From Triatoma infestans (lineage: Eukaryota > Arthropoda > Insecta > Hemiptera > Reduviidae), in contig JAAEAF010000286.1 of assembly GCA_011037195.1 (NCBI GenBank), positions 124,001-188,000 of the forward strand: a stretch of DNA of 64,000 bases, given 5' to 3'. Made by a program: the position numbers and the translations under genes. This document shows, in pieces, positions 1 to 11,039 of the stretch. Position 1 is the first letter of the stretch. Every line of letters starts with the position of its first letter. The notes below the pieces were generated by a model that was not told the DNA's origin, did no database searches, and worked only from the letters and a program-made list of their open reading frames with translations.

Positions 1-205
1 CTACTGCTCACCTCACCACACGGTCACACTGCTTCACACACACTGCTCACTCACACACACTGCTCACTCACACTCACTGCTCACTCATACACACTGCTCA
101 CTCACACACCTAGTCATTGAGATGTTCTATCTACTGCTCACTCACACACATGGTCATTGAGATGTTCTATCTACTGCTCACTCACACACACTGCTCACTC
201 ACACA
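1..205. repeat. Minisatellite, about 18-bp unit
   Basis: The start of the window is an imperfect tandem array of a unit close to ACTGCTCACTCACACACA. Within it a longer unit of about 40 bp, containing GTCATTGAGATGTTCTATCT, occurs twice (about 114-153 and 154-193). The array is cut by the window edge, so its full length is unknown. Short open frames across it are by-products of the repeat and not genes. Confidence 0.85.
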
Positions 206-242
206 TAGTCATCAATATATATCTGCAAGTAGCATTCGATAA

Positions 243-348
243 AAACATACTTTTTCGTATTCAGGGGACCCCACATTATGTATTTCCGGTCAAAACCCAA
301 TTTCGAAAACTAGGTACGGTCCAATACTTACTCTTACCAAGAATAATA
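243..348 (+). repeat. Family A repeat, terminal fragment
   Basis: This stretch matches the right end of the family A repeat. It has the TTCAGGGGACC motif, then a variant of TATTTCCGGTGAAAAC, then ACGGTCCAATACTTACTCTT. Compare 38046-38150, where the same modules occur in the same order. It is a truncated copy with no coding potential. Confidence 0.6.
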
Positions 349-410
349 CAAGTAAATATACTTTTCTTATACGGTAAGTTAACATTTTAGTATTTATTTT
401 ACAATTTTCG

Positions 411-672
411 TCCTCACGCGTTGGTCTAGTGGCTAGCGCACTCGCCTTTCGTGCGGGAATTCAGGGTTCGATTCCCGTGAGGAAAAGTCGGTGTTGACCC
501 AGCATCGTGCTAAAAAGTGGGAAGCTACATTTAGTAGCGGCCTAGGTAGCGAAGGCCGGAACTAAACGGCATGGGAACTGCGGCGTGCTTACCACATGCC
601 CTCTATCAAATTGCCGTCTGGCAAGCCTTGGTCCTTCATGGGCTGTTGCGCAATAGTTTTTTTTTTTCTAAT
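411..672 (+). mobile_element. SINE with tRNA-Glu-like head
   Basis: The head resembles a tRNA gene. It has an A-box-like TGGTCTAGTGG at about 423-433 and a perfect B box GGTTCGATTCC at about 465-475. A five-pair anticodon stem (CTCGC/GCGGG) encloses loop CTTTCGT, which would read TTC (Glu). The T-stem and acceptor stem do not pair well, and about 180 bp of unrelated body sequence follows. The copy ends in a T run near 656-667. These traits fit a tRNA-derived SINE transcribed by RNA polymerase III rather than a working tRNA gene. No second copy of this SINE was seen in the window. Confidence 0.7.
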
Positions 673-2409
673 TTTCACACTTGAGGTCTCTGTCATACGG
701 ATTTCATTTTTAATATAATCTCAAAATTAATATATATATAAAAATAAATCTCATATATATATAGATATCTCTCATATATTATATGAGATTACTGAGGAGA
801 TACTGAATCTATTTCTCCCGTTGGCCTTAATTTTATTAGTTTTTGTTAACAAATGAATTATTATGGCTTTCTTCATCACCGCACCTTATTGTTACAATTA
901 TCCGAGGGATTGAGGATTTCGCCAACTTTCGGAAACTTGGGCAACTATCCCAACTGTTCGCACACTATAAAAAGGACCAGCAGAATTTGAGAGAGGATGT
1001 AGCGCACTGTGATCTTGAAGATCTCTATGTGCTCTGCTTTTGCTCTGGAAATAAGGCACCCCTTCTGGCTCTATTCTCTCCAGAACTTGCATGACCTGGA
1101 ACAAGTCTAAGGCGTCCCGAATACGACGTCTGCCGATACTCTGTATGCAGCTGGGCTTCTAAATATTCCTGGCTGTTAGTGTCGAAATCAGAAAGTATTT
1201 GGAGTCTATGCATAGAATCTGTAGACATCGCATTCGGAACGCGACGTCATCAGGTGCACCCAGAGTTCTACAAAGCCCATGAGAAAACCTATTATAGATC
1301 ATAGCGACCTGTCCAGAAGCGCCCCAGCCTGCCTCTAAAGCATTCCTCTGTTCACTTCCAGTATGTTTGGGCTTAGTGTAATCACTCAGACAAACTCTAG
1401 GTCACTAGCAAAGCCAATCACTTTCATCTGTTCTCTACAATGAACAGTATCTTACAACAGTGGCACAATAATTTTTGTCCAGATATGTGTTGTAGAAATG
1501 TATATACTCTCCCTCTCCTGTTTGTTTACTTGTATTCAGATCTGACTGTATATTTGTTTGAATGTCTGTGTATATTTTTGTTTACATCTACATATCTGAC
1601 AGATTACTAGGCGCACTTACGTCAAAATACACAAGACAGAGTCAGATTCACATGCAAATAGACATGCGGGTAGACAGACAAACCATGTGCATTACTGCTC
1701 CAATGTTTAGCTCTGCAATAATTCTATTAAGTGCATATTAGATATTTTATAGTGAAACGAACTAAACAATCTTATACAGTGTGAAATAAGAATAAATACA
1801 ATCTTAAAGAAAATGAAAGGCTAAACCATGGTAACAATAGAATTCTAAGAACCGCTTTTGAACGTTTAGTAAGTTAATATAAGCATTTTATGCCGTTAAC
1901 AGTTGTCTAGTATTCTACTTGTTCTTGAAAAGAACTGGAAAAAGAGGAATTTAATAAAAGTCAAAAGGAAAAGAATAGTGGAATAAGAATGACTTTTTAG
2001 GGGATGTAAGAATGTGAATGTTTGCCACTGTTGATCTCCTTCCAGCCGTGGGAAGGCTGTAGTGGACAGCCACTTTAGCCTAAACCAACACACATTCCTA
2101 GGCTAATCAAAACCTGGTAACTTTCCAGAGTTGAATTGTTTATTTTTAATCCGCATATTCATCTCTCCATCTCTCTTGAAATGGTCAGTATTCAATAAAA
2201 TTATGAACGGTTTGTGTTTAAAATAATAATGATAATGATATTCTTAATTTAAAACTGGAAAAAAAAAGAAGGAAAAAATCGGATAAGGGCACTCCATAAG
2301 ACGTTGCATAAGACTGCTGCAATTCTCACAATACTCTCTATTATGTTTTCTTCAACGTTTAGTTTTACTAAATATTTAGTGAACTAATATAATTACTGAG
2401 AAATTGTGA
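673..2409. other. No gene recognised; one GC-richer patch
   Basis: AT-rich DNA. A short imperfect palindrome of the TCTCATATATAT/ATATATGAGAT type lies at about 710-790. About 900-1420 is clearly richer in GC than its surroundings and may be an old transposon fragment. None of its short frames (for example 843-1094 on + and 1025-1228 on -) resembles a protein family I know. Confidence 0.4.
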
Positions 2410-3460
2410 CTGGTAAGTTCCTGTCGGATCCCATGGTAATACCTAAACGGAATATCAAGTATGAATTGTCTGCGATTTTTCATTTTTGAGCTAAGCTGTT
2501 CACATACCTACATACAGATTTGTGAAAACCACTTTTTTGGACTCAGGGGACCGCAAACATGCATTTCCCGTGAAAACTCTGTTTCCAAAATTTGACACGA
2601 TCGCTATATTTCCTCTTACTCCAACAGTCGCAATAGAAAGTAATGGAAAAGTCTGTTTACTAAAACTATCTATATTTTTACTTTCTCTTACCCTAATAAG
2701 AGGAAGTATTGTAATCGTGTAAAATTTGCGATATTGAGTTTTCACCGGAAATATTCATTTTCCCCTTAGTCCAAAAAAGTGGTTTTTAGGAAATGATGTG
2801 TGTGTGTGTGTGTGTATCAATGTGAGCATAGCTCAAAAACGAAAATTCGTAGAAAGTTCAAACTTGATATTCCGTTTAGGTATCACCATGGGATCCGACA
2901 GTAAGTGATCTGTCTAAATTCCTCAACCGGAAGTTCCACTTTACCGGTTTTTCACTTTTTTGCGATTTTCTCAAAAATGGGTCCGACGATTTTCTTCAAA
3001 CTTAGTGTGTCAACTACGCATACAAAGAGCTGCAACTTTTATTTGAAACATTTCTCTGGGAAAATTCATTGGAGGAGGGATGGGGTTAAGAATTCCTCTA
3101 AAGTGCTATCTCAGTTTACTATACAATTCAGTCATCTAAATAATATTAATTAGAATTAAATGTGTTGTTGAAATCCCGAGTTTGGAAAAAATCGGATGAC
3201 CGGAAGTGCGTTCTTATTGAAATGTAAATTTTCACTTTTCTGGTATTTTCTCGAAAACGGCTCCAACGGTTTTCTTTAAACTATGTATGTGAACTACACA
3301 TACAAAGAGCTGCAACTTTTATTTGCGACATTTCTCCGGGAAAATTCATTTAAATTGACTTTTTTCATGAGAGTCAGGTTATATTTTCCTCTTAAGTGTT
3401 ATTTATTTTATTATACAATTCTATCATCTAAACTTGTAAACAATATTAATTAGAAATGAA
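2410..3460. repeat. Family A repeats, two copies in opposite orientation
   Basis: Two partial family A copies meet end to end. The first (about 2410-2640) runs on + and ends in ATATTTCCTCTTACTC. The second (about 2683-3460) runs on -, beginning TACTTTCTCTTACCCTAATA and continuing through the TTTTCACCGGAAATATTCAT module. It then has a TG microsatellite (about 2798-2813) and two internal units carrying CCGGAAGT. The join at about 2620-2720 makes a palindromic block. No protein is encoded. Confidence 0.7.
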
Positions 3461-3834
3461 TAGATTTCCAAAATTCCCAACGCTCTCACTTTTTTCTTAT
3501 TCAGCCGCGTCCATTCTCGCAACATGTTCTACGCAGCGTAACCTTCCGAGTTTTATTACCTTTACCAGATCTGGTTCCTTAAGACTCTTTGTTTGTTGGT
3601 TCGATCTCCTTCTTCAGGTGTTTATCTCTCGGATCATTCTATAGATCCTTTGAAGACTTTTCGCTCGAAGATTTGTAAGCCTTCGTCATTGATTATATTG
3701 AAAGATCCTAGGTTTCCGACCAGACGGATTAACGTTTTATAAAGAATGTTTTTCATTTTCTGATAATAAAACAGCTTCTCAGATGTCGCTGAATGGTGAA
3801 ATAATACTTAATGTCAAGGACAAGAAGGATCCGT

Positions 3835-4212
3835 CTTTTTATTTCAAGAGATATCTATTGTCAGAGATTCCGAGATAGCCTCTGACATAGCCTTCTTTTT
3901 ATGGCCTGAGATAGCCTTCTTTTTATTGCCATCGACCGGTTTCGGCTGTTCGCCCTTCATCAGGATGTTTTGTCAAAACCGTGTGATAACATAGAGTTGC
4001 ACAGTGCAGATTCAGTTTATCCACTTACAGTTTATGCATAGCACTGTGTGAACTAAATTTGCTCTATGCAAGTCTATATTATCACCCTTTTTTGACAAAA
4101 GATCCTGATGGAGGGTAAACGCCCGAAACCGATCGATGACTACAAAAAGAAACTGGCTAACACGGGAAATATCTCTGATGCTTTCTAGCTCTGCGCACCC
4201 AACCACAACAAT
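3835..4212. mobile_element. Family B palindromic element with hammerhead-like arms
   Basis: The two arms are inverted relative to each other. The left arm holds a minus-strand hammerhead-like core at 3930-3967: CTGATGA, GGGCGAAC, AGCC, GAAA, then CCGGTC and GATG. The right arm holds a plus-strand core at 4101-4138. In the right arm the first core segment reads CTGATGG, so a conserved core A is changed, and the segment after GAAA reads CCGATC. The right end runs through TCTCTGATGCTTTCTAGCTC to a CCCAACCACAACAA terminus shared with other copies. It has no coding potential. The left arm also contains a short local duplication of GATAGCCTTCTTTTTAT. Confidence 0.7.
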
Positions 4213-4264
4213 AACTTATTATTTTCATTAACTAGAAATCCCGAGGTAACGAAGCTCTTAAACA

Positions 4265-4830
4265 GTGGTAAACAATAAAAATCTGGTATGAAACACTCAC
4301 ACAAAACTTTTCAAAGCCCTGCAATGCTCATAATTGTAACTGCTGAACTTCCTGCAAGAATGAACTTTTACTAAATGTTTAGTGACCAATAAATACTATA
4401 TAGACGAAGGAACTATAAAACTTAGTCATGCAATTGCACAATAAGAAAGATAAAAATTGTAGTTCCTCCAGCACCCTCTAAAATCAGTAATCCTCCAAAA
4501 AGATGTTTCAAATTAAAGAGTTAGGTTTATAAATGTACAATCAACAACATTCCTCAAGTTTAAAGAAAATCTCAGCAGCTGTTTTTGAGAAAAGCTTGTA
4601 AAATTTGAATAGTTGAAAACGTTCGCTAAAGTCGGAGTTCCGGTTAACGATTTTCTGCAAACTTGATATCTTTGCAAATATATGCTAGGCGTTACATAGT
4701 GGGAATGTTGAATAAATTGAAGTGGTTCATTAAACTGAAGAAAGCTTAGGTTATCGATTTCCCTCCGAAAATCAATTCCCCTCTGTCCCAAATGTTTCAA
4801 ATAAAAATATGAACTACATAATGTGCGTGA
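4265..4830 (+). repeat. Family A repeat, diverged partial copy
   Basis: It starts with the family A opening ATCTGGTATGAAACACTCAC. It continues with the TTCCGGTTAACGATTTTCT and internal-unit sequences also seen at 37253-37550. Several internal parts are rearranged or missing. There is no coding potential beyond chance frames. Confidence 0.55.
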
Positions 4831-5355
4831 TTGGAAGCCATATTGAAGATAATCGAAAATTGGGAAACAAGTGAAAAGAAAAGATTCAGTAAAGTTACCC
4901 TTAAATAGAAGCTCACGGTAAGTAGTATTGTTTTACGATAAAAATAATATTAGAAATAAAAATCAGAAGATCGAAATTTGCCGTTTTATTTATAATTATT
5001 TCTAATGTTTATATTAATTATATTTTCTCTAAATAAAAATCTACTTATTTTATATAATTTTTATCTATCAAGTTGATAATAATTGGATCGATATAAATAT
5101 ATTTTCATCCAATCCATCAAAAGAAGAGCCCATCGATACCTGCTTTCATATCTCGTTACACTATTACTTCAACATCTTACCTCCAACGACTTTATTGCAA
5201 TCGATCATCTAAAAGTAATATTGATATTCCAGAGAAAATATACACTTCAAAGCTTTTAAGGTAACAGCTGACCTTATTTTCTTAAATTTGAATAATATTA
5301 CCACGTTGAAGCAGACTATTCTATATGATAGTAAAGTATTCAATTAAAACAAGTA
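4831..5355. other. AT-rich, nothing recognised
   Basis: Low-complexity AT-rich DNA with runs of A and T. I find no plausible exon, repeat family or RNA gene. Confidence 0.5.
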
Positions 5356-5800
5356 GATCTGGGATTTTATCCATCGTAGCAGCTTCTCTTTATTAGTTTC
5401 TATCATTTTCATCTATCGTCAGGTATGGTTCAGCAAGCAAGTGCAGAGTTTACTTCCACTTTGTTTCTGTCACGAACGCCACTAATTAACCTAAAATTCT
5501 ACTTTTCTTTAATGTTGTGAAAATTAATATCGTATCAAATTCAGTTTAAGTTTCCTACCGCCCCCATCAGCAATGTACCACGTGTATTCCAACTTAATTT
5601 AAAATACTTATTTCAATAACTTTACGATAAAAGTTATTCTCTTCACGTGCGTACATACAAATACAACCTCCCTTACAATCAATCAGTGTGCTATGTTAAC
5701 AGAAACTTAAAGTTGAAGTAATTATACACTAATGGTCGATGAAAATCAGAAACCGTTCAGCAATAATAAATAAGGAACTGCTACGTCAAATACGACGGAT
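5356..5800. mobile_element. Family C inverted element, degenerate
   Basis: The left part carries a minus-strand CTGACGA segment (about 5416-5422), followed on that strand by a weak hairpin and GAAAC. The right part (about 5733-5765) carries GGTCGATGAAAATC, AGAAACCG and TTCAGC on the plus strand. The same words in the same inverted arrangement occur at about 48.7-48.9 kb and, as a left arm only, at 22.5 kb. I read these as one family of palindromic elements related to family B. This copy is the most decayed. Confidence 0.4.
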
Positions 5801-5854
5801 ATTTTCTAGATGTTCTAGCACTGCAAATCCGACCACATTCTAAAAAGACAAATA

Positions 5855-6260
5855 TCTGGTGTGAACAATCCCACGGCTTTCTCTTACTGCTGTCAAATAC
5901 ATTTATGTGGCAAATTTTCTTCAAATACTAAATATTTAGTTTCTTCAATTTTATATCAACAGGAGAATCTATATTTAATAAAATGGCTTGTTTGAGTAAA
6001 GCCTAGCTTCACCCTCTCCTCATAAACTTCTTTAAATGAACTTCTTCGGAAAAAAGAAACAAAACTTATAGGCCACCGTATTCATAGTTAAATATCAAAT
6101 TAAAGAAATCCGTCGATGTTTTTAGTGAGAAAAAAGCAGAAAACTGGAAAAAGTTTAGTAAAAACCTACTTCCGGTTAATCGATTTTCTTCAAACTCGGA
6201 ATTTTGGCAGCATATCCAATTCTAATTAATATTATGCGACCCATCAACAATATTTATATG
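5855..6260 (+). repeat. Family A repeat, partial copy
   Basis: Modules in family A order: ATCTGGTGTGAACAATCCCA, CTTTCTCTTACTGCTGTC, then a unit with CTACTTCCGGTTAATCGATT and CTTCAAACTCGGAATTTTGG. A gap of unrelated AT-rich sequence lies between them. No gene. Confidence 0.6.
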
Positions 6261-6719
6261 CTGGTGATATACCTACTTAAACTTAAAATATAATGATTTG
6301 ATAATTTACTTTATTAACTTATGTTCGAAAATAAAGATACCTATAAATTAAAATGTAATATTTAAAAACAATATTAACAGTAATTTATTTAAAACAATTA
6401 GAAACAGCAGTTTATTTACATTTGTTAAACATTTGCAGAATAATCACACTAGTTATAAAAGACCGAATATTTAGATATTTAATAGGATATTTTACTTGAA
6501 AATTTCCTTTAAATGAGGTCTAATTTTGGAAACGCTAACCCTTAGTTCTTTTACTGTTTTTATTCGCCATCTATTCTTGTTTGTAATATTATTCATAGCG
6601 GAACAACTTGATTCGCATAGAACATAGAACAAAAGGAAAATCTTTTTCACCTAGTATTCTGGTGAACACTACTAGTTTGCCTAGTATTCTATATTTCATT
6701 TTTGTTTATATATATATAA
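6261..6719. other. AT-rich, nothing recognised
   Basis: AT-rich sequence without recognisable repeat modules or exons. The frame at 6608-6904 begins here, but most of it runs through repeat sequence, so I do not call it a gene. Confidence 0.5.
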
Positions 6720-7125
6720 GTTATTCTCAAGGCACGCCAGTGTGCCACGGCACATCGGTTGAAAATCGCTGGCCCAAGGACCTCCACTGGTTTAATCCGG
6801 CATTATTACAATGGAACATTAAAGGAAAACCAAACGGAAGTGGCTCCACTGGTCTTCCACCAGATCCCTCTAAAATCAAGTTTCCCCAAAAAATGTTTCA
6901 ATAAAAGACATGTATGTGTGTAATATGTAGCTATTTGTGTCCGTTTGAGAGATTTTGACCGATAACTTCTTGTCGGATCACTTGATGATACTAATCGGAA
7001 TAAAAAGTTTGAATTTCATGCGCTTTTGATCTCAAACTATGGATTGCTGATAAAATTCAATTTTGAAACTATGTCACGATCGCAATACTTCCTCTTACAG
7101 TAATAAGAGAAAGTAATAATACATA
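6720..7125. repeat. Repeat fragments including family A ends
   Basis: About 6733-6777 has a self-complementary GCCAGTGTGCCACGGCAC followed by GGTTGAAAATCGCTGG, which resembles ends of decayed DNA transposons. Family A pieces follow: AAATGTTTCAATAAAAG, the CTTGTCGGATCACTTGATGA module, and the palindromic end CTTCCTCTTACAGTAATAAG at about 7089-7108. Confidence 0.5.
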
Positions 7126-8032
7126 CTGTTACAAATAGGGCACACCTTCAAATAGGAAACAGCAGTTTGGCCATGTGCTCCTAAATCTTGTGATTTTTTA
7201 TTGATAATGTATGAAATAGAAAAGAAAAAAATTATAATATATATTCGGTTTAATTTATTGTTCTTTAGTATTAAGGGATAAATTCTCAATCAAATAAATT
7301 AACATCGATTTTCTATAACAAGCAGAAAGGGTTCTTTATAAGGATGATTTAAGAAACAGTAAATGACATATTAACAATGTCAATGTAATAAGCTAATTGA
7401 TTAATCCTAACAAAATTACAGTAACTAATTTCTAAGATAAATTTGCCCATACTTAAGGCTATAAGTTTATTTTATAGTCAATTATATATGTCTAAAATTT
7501 TTAATATTCAAATAGCTGAAAATAAAATAAAAAAATTATACAATAGTAAGACCAAGAATAATAGGCTTAACTTTCGATTTAATCCAACTTGTTTACTACT
7601 GTTAGTACAGAAATTGGCCGGAAGATAACAGCACCCTTCATAGATCTAAAATATAGGACTATCTTTAGGAGAAATCAATTTTCAATTATTCTTTATTTTT
7701 GGTCATTATAATTCAAATATTCATTAGTCATTATCTTTTTGTATTATCTCTCCTCAGAACCCAATTTTTTCCCCTGGTGCAAAATATAGTTTTTGTTATT
7801 TAAAATCGCTAAAATATTTGACCTTACATTGAAGTTTTATTCATTTACGGCTTTGAGCACATGCGCTCCAAAAAATTATATGATCCACTTTACATTAGGA
7901 ATATTGAAACTGATATTATTTTTAATCATTTTGGAAATTTGTTTTCTTATCATCAGATGAGAAGAGGATGGATCAAATCAAAACCTTAAAAGTGCTGTAG
8001 ATTTTGTATTGTAACAAGAAAAATCATACATA
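7126..8032. other. AT-rich, nothing recognised
   Basis: Very AT-rich sequence with no recognisable exon. It probably includes the 3' flank and degenerate terminus of the mariner copy that ends at 8033, but I could not define a terminal inverted repeat. Confidence 0.45.
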
Positions 8033-8955
8033 TCATTTTTCGACGTTGCCTCCATGACTTTGAACGCAGTATTCCACCGTTCGGAAGTGGATGGATACAA
8101 TGTTTAAAGAATTCTATTGGTTGTGTAGCCGCTGGGCAGCGCGGTTTTCACTCTTCTTCACTAATAAAGTGCTTGCCTCCCATCGCTTCTTTGAACAGTC
8201 CGAACACATGAAAGTCACTGGGTGCGAGGTCTGGTCAATAAGGACATTCAAATTTGATTCCTGTAGTCTGAACTGTCAAACGGGCTGCAAGCGGTCGGGC
8301 GTTATCATGCTGTAACGGTACACCTGAAGTCAGAAGTCCTCGTCGTTTACTCCTGATTGTAGAACGAAGTAAATTTTTAAGCAAATTTGAATAAGAAGTA
8401 TTGATTATTGTCACTCCTCTTTCCAATGCTCCAAAAAGACCCCCTCTGCATTCTAGAAGAGAGTGAGCGGATGGTTGAGTGCAGAAATTTTTGGTTTCAA
8501 CAGTTTTGGTTTCATTTTTGGTTTTTTGGCTATGGTGCCATTCCTTGCTTAATCTTTTCGTTTCTGATTGGTGATAGTGAACCCAGGTCGTGTAACAATT
8601 TTTCCAAGAATGCTCACCTTCGACGTGGACGCCACAGTTCTTCAGGGGCATCGACGCGACGTTCTTTCAATTCAGTAGTCAACTACCTATCTTGCAGACG
8701 CATTATTCAATTGCAGCACATTATGGGCAATATACTGCGCTGAACCATAATTAATTTCCAAAATTGTGGCTCTACTTCGACCAGAGCTAATAAGCTGTTT
8801 TCATGTACAAGCTCTTCCATTAACGTAACAAACACGAATCGCCTACAGCGCAGTCATCCTGCGATGAATTTCAATTGGTTTGACACTTTCACTATTCAAA
8901 AAACGCTTCACAGATCGCTGCTCTAACGCGGTGCATGTTGATAGTGGGACAGCCA
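8033..8955 (-). pseudogene. mariner transposase pseudogene
   Basis: On the minus strand the frames read, in order, the parts of a Tc1/mariner transposase (DDE/D cut-and-paste). First comes the N-terminal helix-turn-helix region, LEQRSVKRFLNSESVKPIEI with HRRM after it (about 8860-8935). A middle block follows with TILEINYGSAQYIAHNVLQ. Then come WVHYHQSETKRLSKEWHH (about 8520-8580) and SKRRGLLTSGV before HDNARP (about 8290-8345), which holds the second catalytic Asp. The block PDLAPSDFHVFGLFKEAMGG (about 8170-8240) holds the third. The end is GGNVEK and a stop at 8033-8035. Several stops and frameshifts break it, so it cannot make active enzyme. The span of about 307 codons is slightly below the usual 340-350. 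No intact partner is visible here. Confidence 0.85.
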
Positions 8956-9984
8956 TCTTGTTACTGATGGTGCTGCCTTCTTCTGTGTTGTAGCATCACT
9001 CTGCCACGTATCGGTTTTTTGGGACTCTAGAAACAATACTGCCACATTCCAAATCAATCATACAACTTTTCGGAATTTTATTGCACTTTTAAGGTTTTCA
9101 TTGATGCATTCTCGAATTTACTGTGATTCGTCACCATTTCATTTACATTTCATCTTCTTCTTTCAAGTGGTACAAAAACCATTTCAACTATCAGTTAACT
9201 ACAAAATGTTTTCTATTTACAAACTCTTGGTCGCAGTGCGTCTGATACATTGCTATTAGTAAATCTGTGCGATGGTGCGTACAGATTCTAAGAGGAATGG
9301 AGGAGACTCCTATATATCTCCTAATAAACGGTATTTAGATATGCATTATCTGAAACAATAAACAAGAATGGGATTTAAAATCGGGAGGAGAGTATCCTCA
9401 GGCACATTAGAGATCTCCTCTACACTACTATTCTGCTGCACCCATTCCCCGTTGCAAAAAATACAAATGTTGATGAAGAAAACTTCATTAATATCACATT
9501 ATTAAAAGCATTGCTAATTGTTAAAAACAAACTATAACATGAAATGCCATAAGAAATTAACAATTTTTTGATAAGATGTATAAGATTGAAATTTGTTTGA
9601 AGTTTATCTGGAAGATGAGCAGGCTTTGTACACCTACATATATGTAACCTTTAAATATCCACATAAAACCTTTGTGGAGGTTCTGTGAACAATTGTTCTA
9701 ATTTACATAAGATGTATTTATGTAATTTTTTTATAAAATAAACTTTTTACAAAAAAAAGTACTTCCATCAGTTACTTAGAGAATATATATGGTAAGAATA
9801 GCATATGCGCCAATCATGATTTGATTTTATTAATTTATTATCAGAAATGATATTGTGTAGAATGCACTTTATGGGTGCCATTTATTATAGTAAACTAGTA
9901 ATTATAATAATAAATGTTTACTTAATAAGAGCTACATTTGAAATATTTACACAAACCATAAATTATCAGAAACTTCTCAATATT
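8956..9984. other. No gene recognised
   Basis: The first 100 bp may be the 5' flank of the mariner relic. The rest is AT-rich with no recognisable exon, repeat module or RNA gene. Confidence 0.45.
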
Positions 9985-10255
9985 ATTTTTTCCATCAGAG
10001 ATATTTTCCATGATAGCCTGCTTCTTTTTGTGGTTATCGACCAGTTTCGTATGTTCATCAATAATCAGGATGCTTTTTGTCAGTGTGATAACATAGACTT
10101 GCACAGAGCAAATTTAGTTGATACACTGTTTAATAAAAAGCATCCTGATGATGGGCGTACGCACGAAACCGGTCGATGACCACAAAAAGAAGCAGGCTAT
10201 CACGAAAAATATCTCTGATGCTTTCTAGCTCTGCGGATCCAACCATAACAACTAT
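9985..10255. mobile_element. Family B palindromic element
   Basis: The arms are inverted: TATTTTCCATGATAGCCTGC on the left against GCAGGCTATCACGAAAAATA on the right. Inner stems CAGGATGCTTTTTG and AAAAAGCATCCTG flank a loop with GACTTGCACAGAGCAAAT. The left core (minus, 10035-10072) has lost helix II pairing. The right core (plus, 10141-10178) is well kept and is listed separately. The right end is CCAACCATAACAAC, the terminus shared by the family. The long open frame through this element follows from its composition and is not a gene. Confidence 0.75.
10141..10178 (+). ncRNA. Hammerhead-ribozyme-like motif (plus strand)
   Basis: Read 5' to 3': helix I strand CATC (10141-10144), core CTGATGA (10145-10151), helix II TGGGCG/CGCAC around a short loop, core GAAA (10165-10168), then ACCGGTC with a minimal self-paired helix III (10168-10174). 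The returning helix I strand is GATG (10175-10178). CATC and GATG pair perfectly. A hammerhead would cut between 10174 and 10175, after GTC. Helix II has one mismatch, and one base sits between the core A and the GGGC pairs, so activity is uncertain. The layout is that of the small hammerheads described in Penelope-like retroelements, which need two copies to fold well. Confidence 0.6.
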
Positions 10256-11039
10256 TGACCTTAAATGTTTTGACTGAGACTAAATTTGTCTATTTTGATA
10301 AAAAATATTGGAAAAGAGAAAAGAAAATTTCTCCATTAGCTTTTGTTATCCGTTTTTCTTTATTTGGCTGGAGGTAATTTTAAGATAAGAGATGATTAGG
10401 CAAGAAATGGTGGCTACTAGAATGAATATTTTTAAAATGAGCTGGTTATTTTGAAGTGAATTCAGCATGGTCTGAAGCCTTCATAAAGTTGAATGATTGA
10501 GCTATGTCACCCACTGGTGGATTAATTGTGAGGAAATGAATATGTGCAGTCCAATAATGTAAGATCCGTCTAGTCAAGCTTAGTTTTTTCGTATTTATTT
10601 ATTAATGACTAGGCAGTCTTTTAATTTATGTAAAATGGTGGAAACTATGAGTTTATTCTTACTAGTTTTGCTGTTCCCCATTTCTTCCGGGAACTTGGCG
10701 TACCTGCGGGCCCCCCAACTGAGCAACGCTTACATTATTGACACCTCCTATCACTCACACAATAAACACAGGACTTGCAGATGTAAAATTGATGTGTGTA
10801 ATTACTTGGGTTCAGCGAACCTACATGCACACTCTAACTCACAACACACACTCACATATACCACTGTTCACTTTACGTTTAGATGATTACATTCTGTGTA
10901 TAAACAAGGACACATAAGATAGCCATAATAATGGCAGTAGCCACTCCATCGACAGATCTATCTATGCTTTACTCCTACTAATGCAGAGTGTTTAAATTGA
11001 TTTTCTTTATGCAGTGTGCGATGTCACTGATATCACAGT
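10256..11039. other. No gene recognised
   Basis: AT-rich DNA. The frame at 10605-10886 starts with a hydrophobic stretch, but nothing around it looks like a promoter or splice site. Its second half is low-complexity His/Thr/Ser codons from a CACA-rich tract, so I do not call it a gene. Confidence 0.45.

Noticed and set aside
1..205. CRISPR-like array
   Set aside because: Units are adjacent simple repeats without unique spacers, and the host is a eukaryote.
411..482. A genuine tRNA-Glu gene
   Set aside because: T-stem and acceptor pairing fail, and a SINE body follows directly; it is better explained as a SINE head.
6608..6904. 98-codon open frame on the plus strand
   Set aside because: Its second half is decayed-transposon and family A sequence, with no recognised domain or splice signals.
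9847..10179. 110-codon open frame on the plus strand
   Set aside because: It runs through the palindromic family B element; the same frame is broken in other copies and encodes no known domain.
10605..10886. 93-codon frame beginning with a hydrophobic stretch (possible secreted peptide)
   Set aside because: The C-terminal part is low-complexity from CACA repeats. There is no supporting promoter or splice site, and the DNA around it is unremarkable.
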